Shown: one piece after another, positions 62,337 to 64,000 of the stretch
How positions within the stretch are numbered: position 1 is the stretch's first letter
Layout: each line of letters opens with the position of its first letter
Source: Protea cynaroides
Lineage: Eukaryota; Streptophyta; Magnoliopsida; Proteales; Proteaceae
Reading direction: 5' to 3'
DNA length: 64,000 nucleotides
Assembly (NCBI GenBank): GCA_028583415.1
Contig: CM053269.1
Span: forward strand, 35,034,254-35,098,253
Notes under the pieces: model-generated
Databases searched by the model: none
What the model was told of the DNA's origin: nothing
What the model saw: the letters and a program-made list of their open reading frames with translations, nothing else
Program-made: the position numbers and the translations under genes

Positions 62337-63552
62337 TTGAGGCAACAGATGGATCAGTTAGCTCGAGCCCTGAGGGGAGCTCGAGCAAGCAATTCGATCC
62401 CCGGAGGAGGAGGAGTAAACCCTCCGCCCGTACCAGCACCACGAGCAGCCCAATCTGGGGCCCATCAGCAACCTGCACCGGCGGCGTCGGTGAGAGCCGC
62501 ACCTAGTAATCCTCCCTTGGGATCTCATGATCGGAGCAGAGATTCTCATCACCCCCCACGGAGCGTAGGAGGGTCATCCGATCGGCATCATCCAGCCGAC
62601 CTTCATCAGGCACAGGGAGCGCATGGAGTACCCCCTCCGCCTGAGAGGGATGCGAGGTCCTTCCTTGACGCCCTCCGCCAGCAGAGAGTCAATGTGGAGA
62701 CGCCAACGACGGTCGCAACACCACCTCCAGCCACTCCCCAGTCAGAGATCGAGAGGCAATTATTGGAATTGACTACTCGGCTTCAGCAGGTGGAGCAGAA
62801 CCGAATCGCTCCACCGAGGACGGCCTATACCGCCATCACAACACTTTCTAACGAGATCATGAGGGCTCCCCCTCTTGACAATTTCAAGATGCACATCCTA
62901 GACTCGTACAACGGGAGCACTGATCCCAAGCAGTATCTGGAAGCGTTCGTCTCCACGACGCTTTTCTACCCTCTCAGCGATAGCCTTATCTGTAGAGCGT
63001 TTCCTTCAATGCTCAGAGGCGCTGCACACACGTGGTTTAACAACCTACCTCCGATGAGCATCACTTCGTTAGAACAGCTGTCGAACAAGTTCTTGACGCA
63101 CTTCCAGGCCAGTCGAGTGAGCAAGAAGACGTCTTATCATCTGTCAATGGTCAAGCAGCAGAAAGACTAGTCCTTGCGGACTTCATCAAGTGCTTCAATA
63201 CCGAAGTACTGGAAATCAAGGACGTCAAGCCCGCAGTGCATATGTCCAGCCTGCAGGACGGAGTAACGGACAAAGAGCTTTGTTGGTCCTTTGCCAAAAA
63301 GCCCCCCAAGAACTTGGATGACCTGCTGGCCAGATGTGAGAAATATGCTTCAGCAAATGAAATGACAAAGGCCCAGAAAAATAATGCGGTCAACAACCTG
63401 AAGACTGACCAGAAGCATGCTGACAAAAAGAGGTCCGAGTTAGTCGACCAGACGCCGAACTCTAGCGACCCTAAGAAGCAAAGGTCCGGCAAAGAGCAAG
63501 TGCACCGGCACCCATACAAGACCTTCGACTACTACACTCCGCTCACCACTTC
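62337..63552 (+). pseudogene. Gag of Tat-lineage gypsy, frameshifted and truncated
   Basis: 62337-63170 is open. A long Pro/Arg/His-rich linker, a coiled coil (EIERQLLELTTRLQQVEQN), then the capsid: FKMHILDSYNGSTDPKQYLEAF, RGAAHTWFNNLPPMSITSLEQL, FLTHFQAS and SYHLSMVKQ. A frameshift at about 63160 moves the gag to another frame (DFIKCFNTEVLEI, then ELCWSFAKKPPKNLDDLLARCEKY), which is open to 63552, where LTR-S copy g interrupts it. Sequence is GC-richer than the neighbours. No pol is visible. Confidence 0.85.
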
Positions 63553-64000
63553 TGTCACACCCCAATTCTGCATTGTTCAGAATGGTGTGATGAACCGCTA
63601 AATAACCAACGGTTCAACCAGGATCTCTAATAGGCCATCCCCGCGTTATCCAAACTTACACGCATCCACAATCATAATCAGAGTAAATACACAATAGCGG
63701 AAATCTTATAAATAAATGAACTGAGAACTAAAATGATATTAATAACTTAATAGAAAATTATATAGTATCAACCGAGACATAAGTAAATATCAATACAAGT
63801 CTTTAATAAATCCAAATAAAGAAACCTATAAAAATATCTAATCAAATACACACGAGTTGCACTCGCAAGAGGAGTCGTGTGTATCATCTTCAGCTCCAGC
63901 GTCCATCGCTGTTATATTCCCGTACGCAGACGCGTTCATATAATCTTCGACTGTGTAACCTGCATCATCAACTAAAAATATTCTACGTCGAGGGGTGAGC
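63553..64000 (-). mobile_element. LTR-S copy g (3' end, runs off window)
   Basis: Starts TGTCACACCCCAATTCTG, the reversed LTR-S 3' end, and is inserted into a Tat-type gag. Shares GGTTCAACCAGGATCTC, the A/T-rich stretch and the small ORF with other copies. Only 448 bp lie in the window. Confidence 0.85.
63838..63972 (-). CDS. Conserved LTR-S small ORF, copy g
   Basis: 44 codons plus stop, right after ATTTTTAG on the minus strand. TVEDYMNA, YGNITAMD, AEDDTHDSSCECNSCVFD. All family motifs are intact, and the stop is at the family position. One of the best preserved copies. Confidence 0.5.
   Translation of the reverse strand, partial: VDDAGYTVEDYMNASAYGNITAMDAGAEDDTHDSSCECNSCVFD

Noticed and set aside
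1..64000. tRNA, rRNA or organelle insertions
   Set aside because: I saw no clover-leaf-like or rRNA-like stretch by eye; this is a weak negative because no covariance search was possible.

Overview
This is plant nuclear DNA, almost certainly from a flowering plant. The signs are AG/GT-spliced exons of a plant-type AlkB-homologue-1 gene, duplicated telo-box motifs (AAACCCTA) in its leader, Ty1/copia and Ty3/gypsy chromovirus and Tat-type retroelements, a LINE, hAT and PIF/Harbinger transposons, and several MITEs. Nothing in the sequence fixes the species. The window is gene-poor. I can support one host gene; nearly everything else is transposable-element (TE) DNA, much of it nested.

Layout. 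(1) 1-2470: two opposed copies of a ~2.3 kb LTR, here called LTR-S. 2471-4552: minus-strand copia fragment. 4553-6650: non-coding. 6660-8905: minus-strand chromovirus fragment with its 5' LTR. 8960-9816: hAT transposase remnant. (2) 9817-15905: no gene; tandem repeats, a Tat/Ogre-type primer site and LTR, (TA)45, and a likely copia LTR. (3) 15906-25815: a Harbinger-type MITE split by an old LTR-S copy (16073-25287). That copy received three further LTR-S insertions within about 19 bp of each other (16810-19133, 19151-21493, 21506-23870). (4) 27121-44845: the ALKBH1-like gene, four exons, 549 codons. Intron 3 is 14.7 kb because it holds a chromovirus, which in turn carries a MITE, an 839-bp solo LTR and a 4.4-kb Harbinger transposon. 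(5) 45966-48106: three further MITEs. (6) 48650-61125: a LINE 3' end split by copia element 3 (plus strand), whose 5' LTR is split by copia element 2 (minus strand). (7) 61330-63552: a Tat-lineage gypsy 5' end (LTR, primer site, gag), cut by another LTR-S copy that runs off the window.

The most unusual signal is LTR-S. At least seven copies occur, with no attached coding interior, so most are probably solo LTRs. Near the 3' end of six copies lies the same short reading frame of about 45 codons, with a conserved TVEDYMNA block and a CxCxxC tail ending at an aligned stop codon. One copy also carries 55 bp of interior, including the polypurine tract, inside perfect target-site duplications.

All coordinates, frames, target-site duplications and splice sites were read by eye. 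No alignment or database search was run, so element names rest on recognised motifs only.
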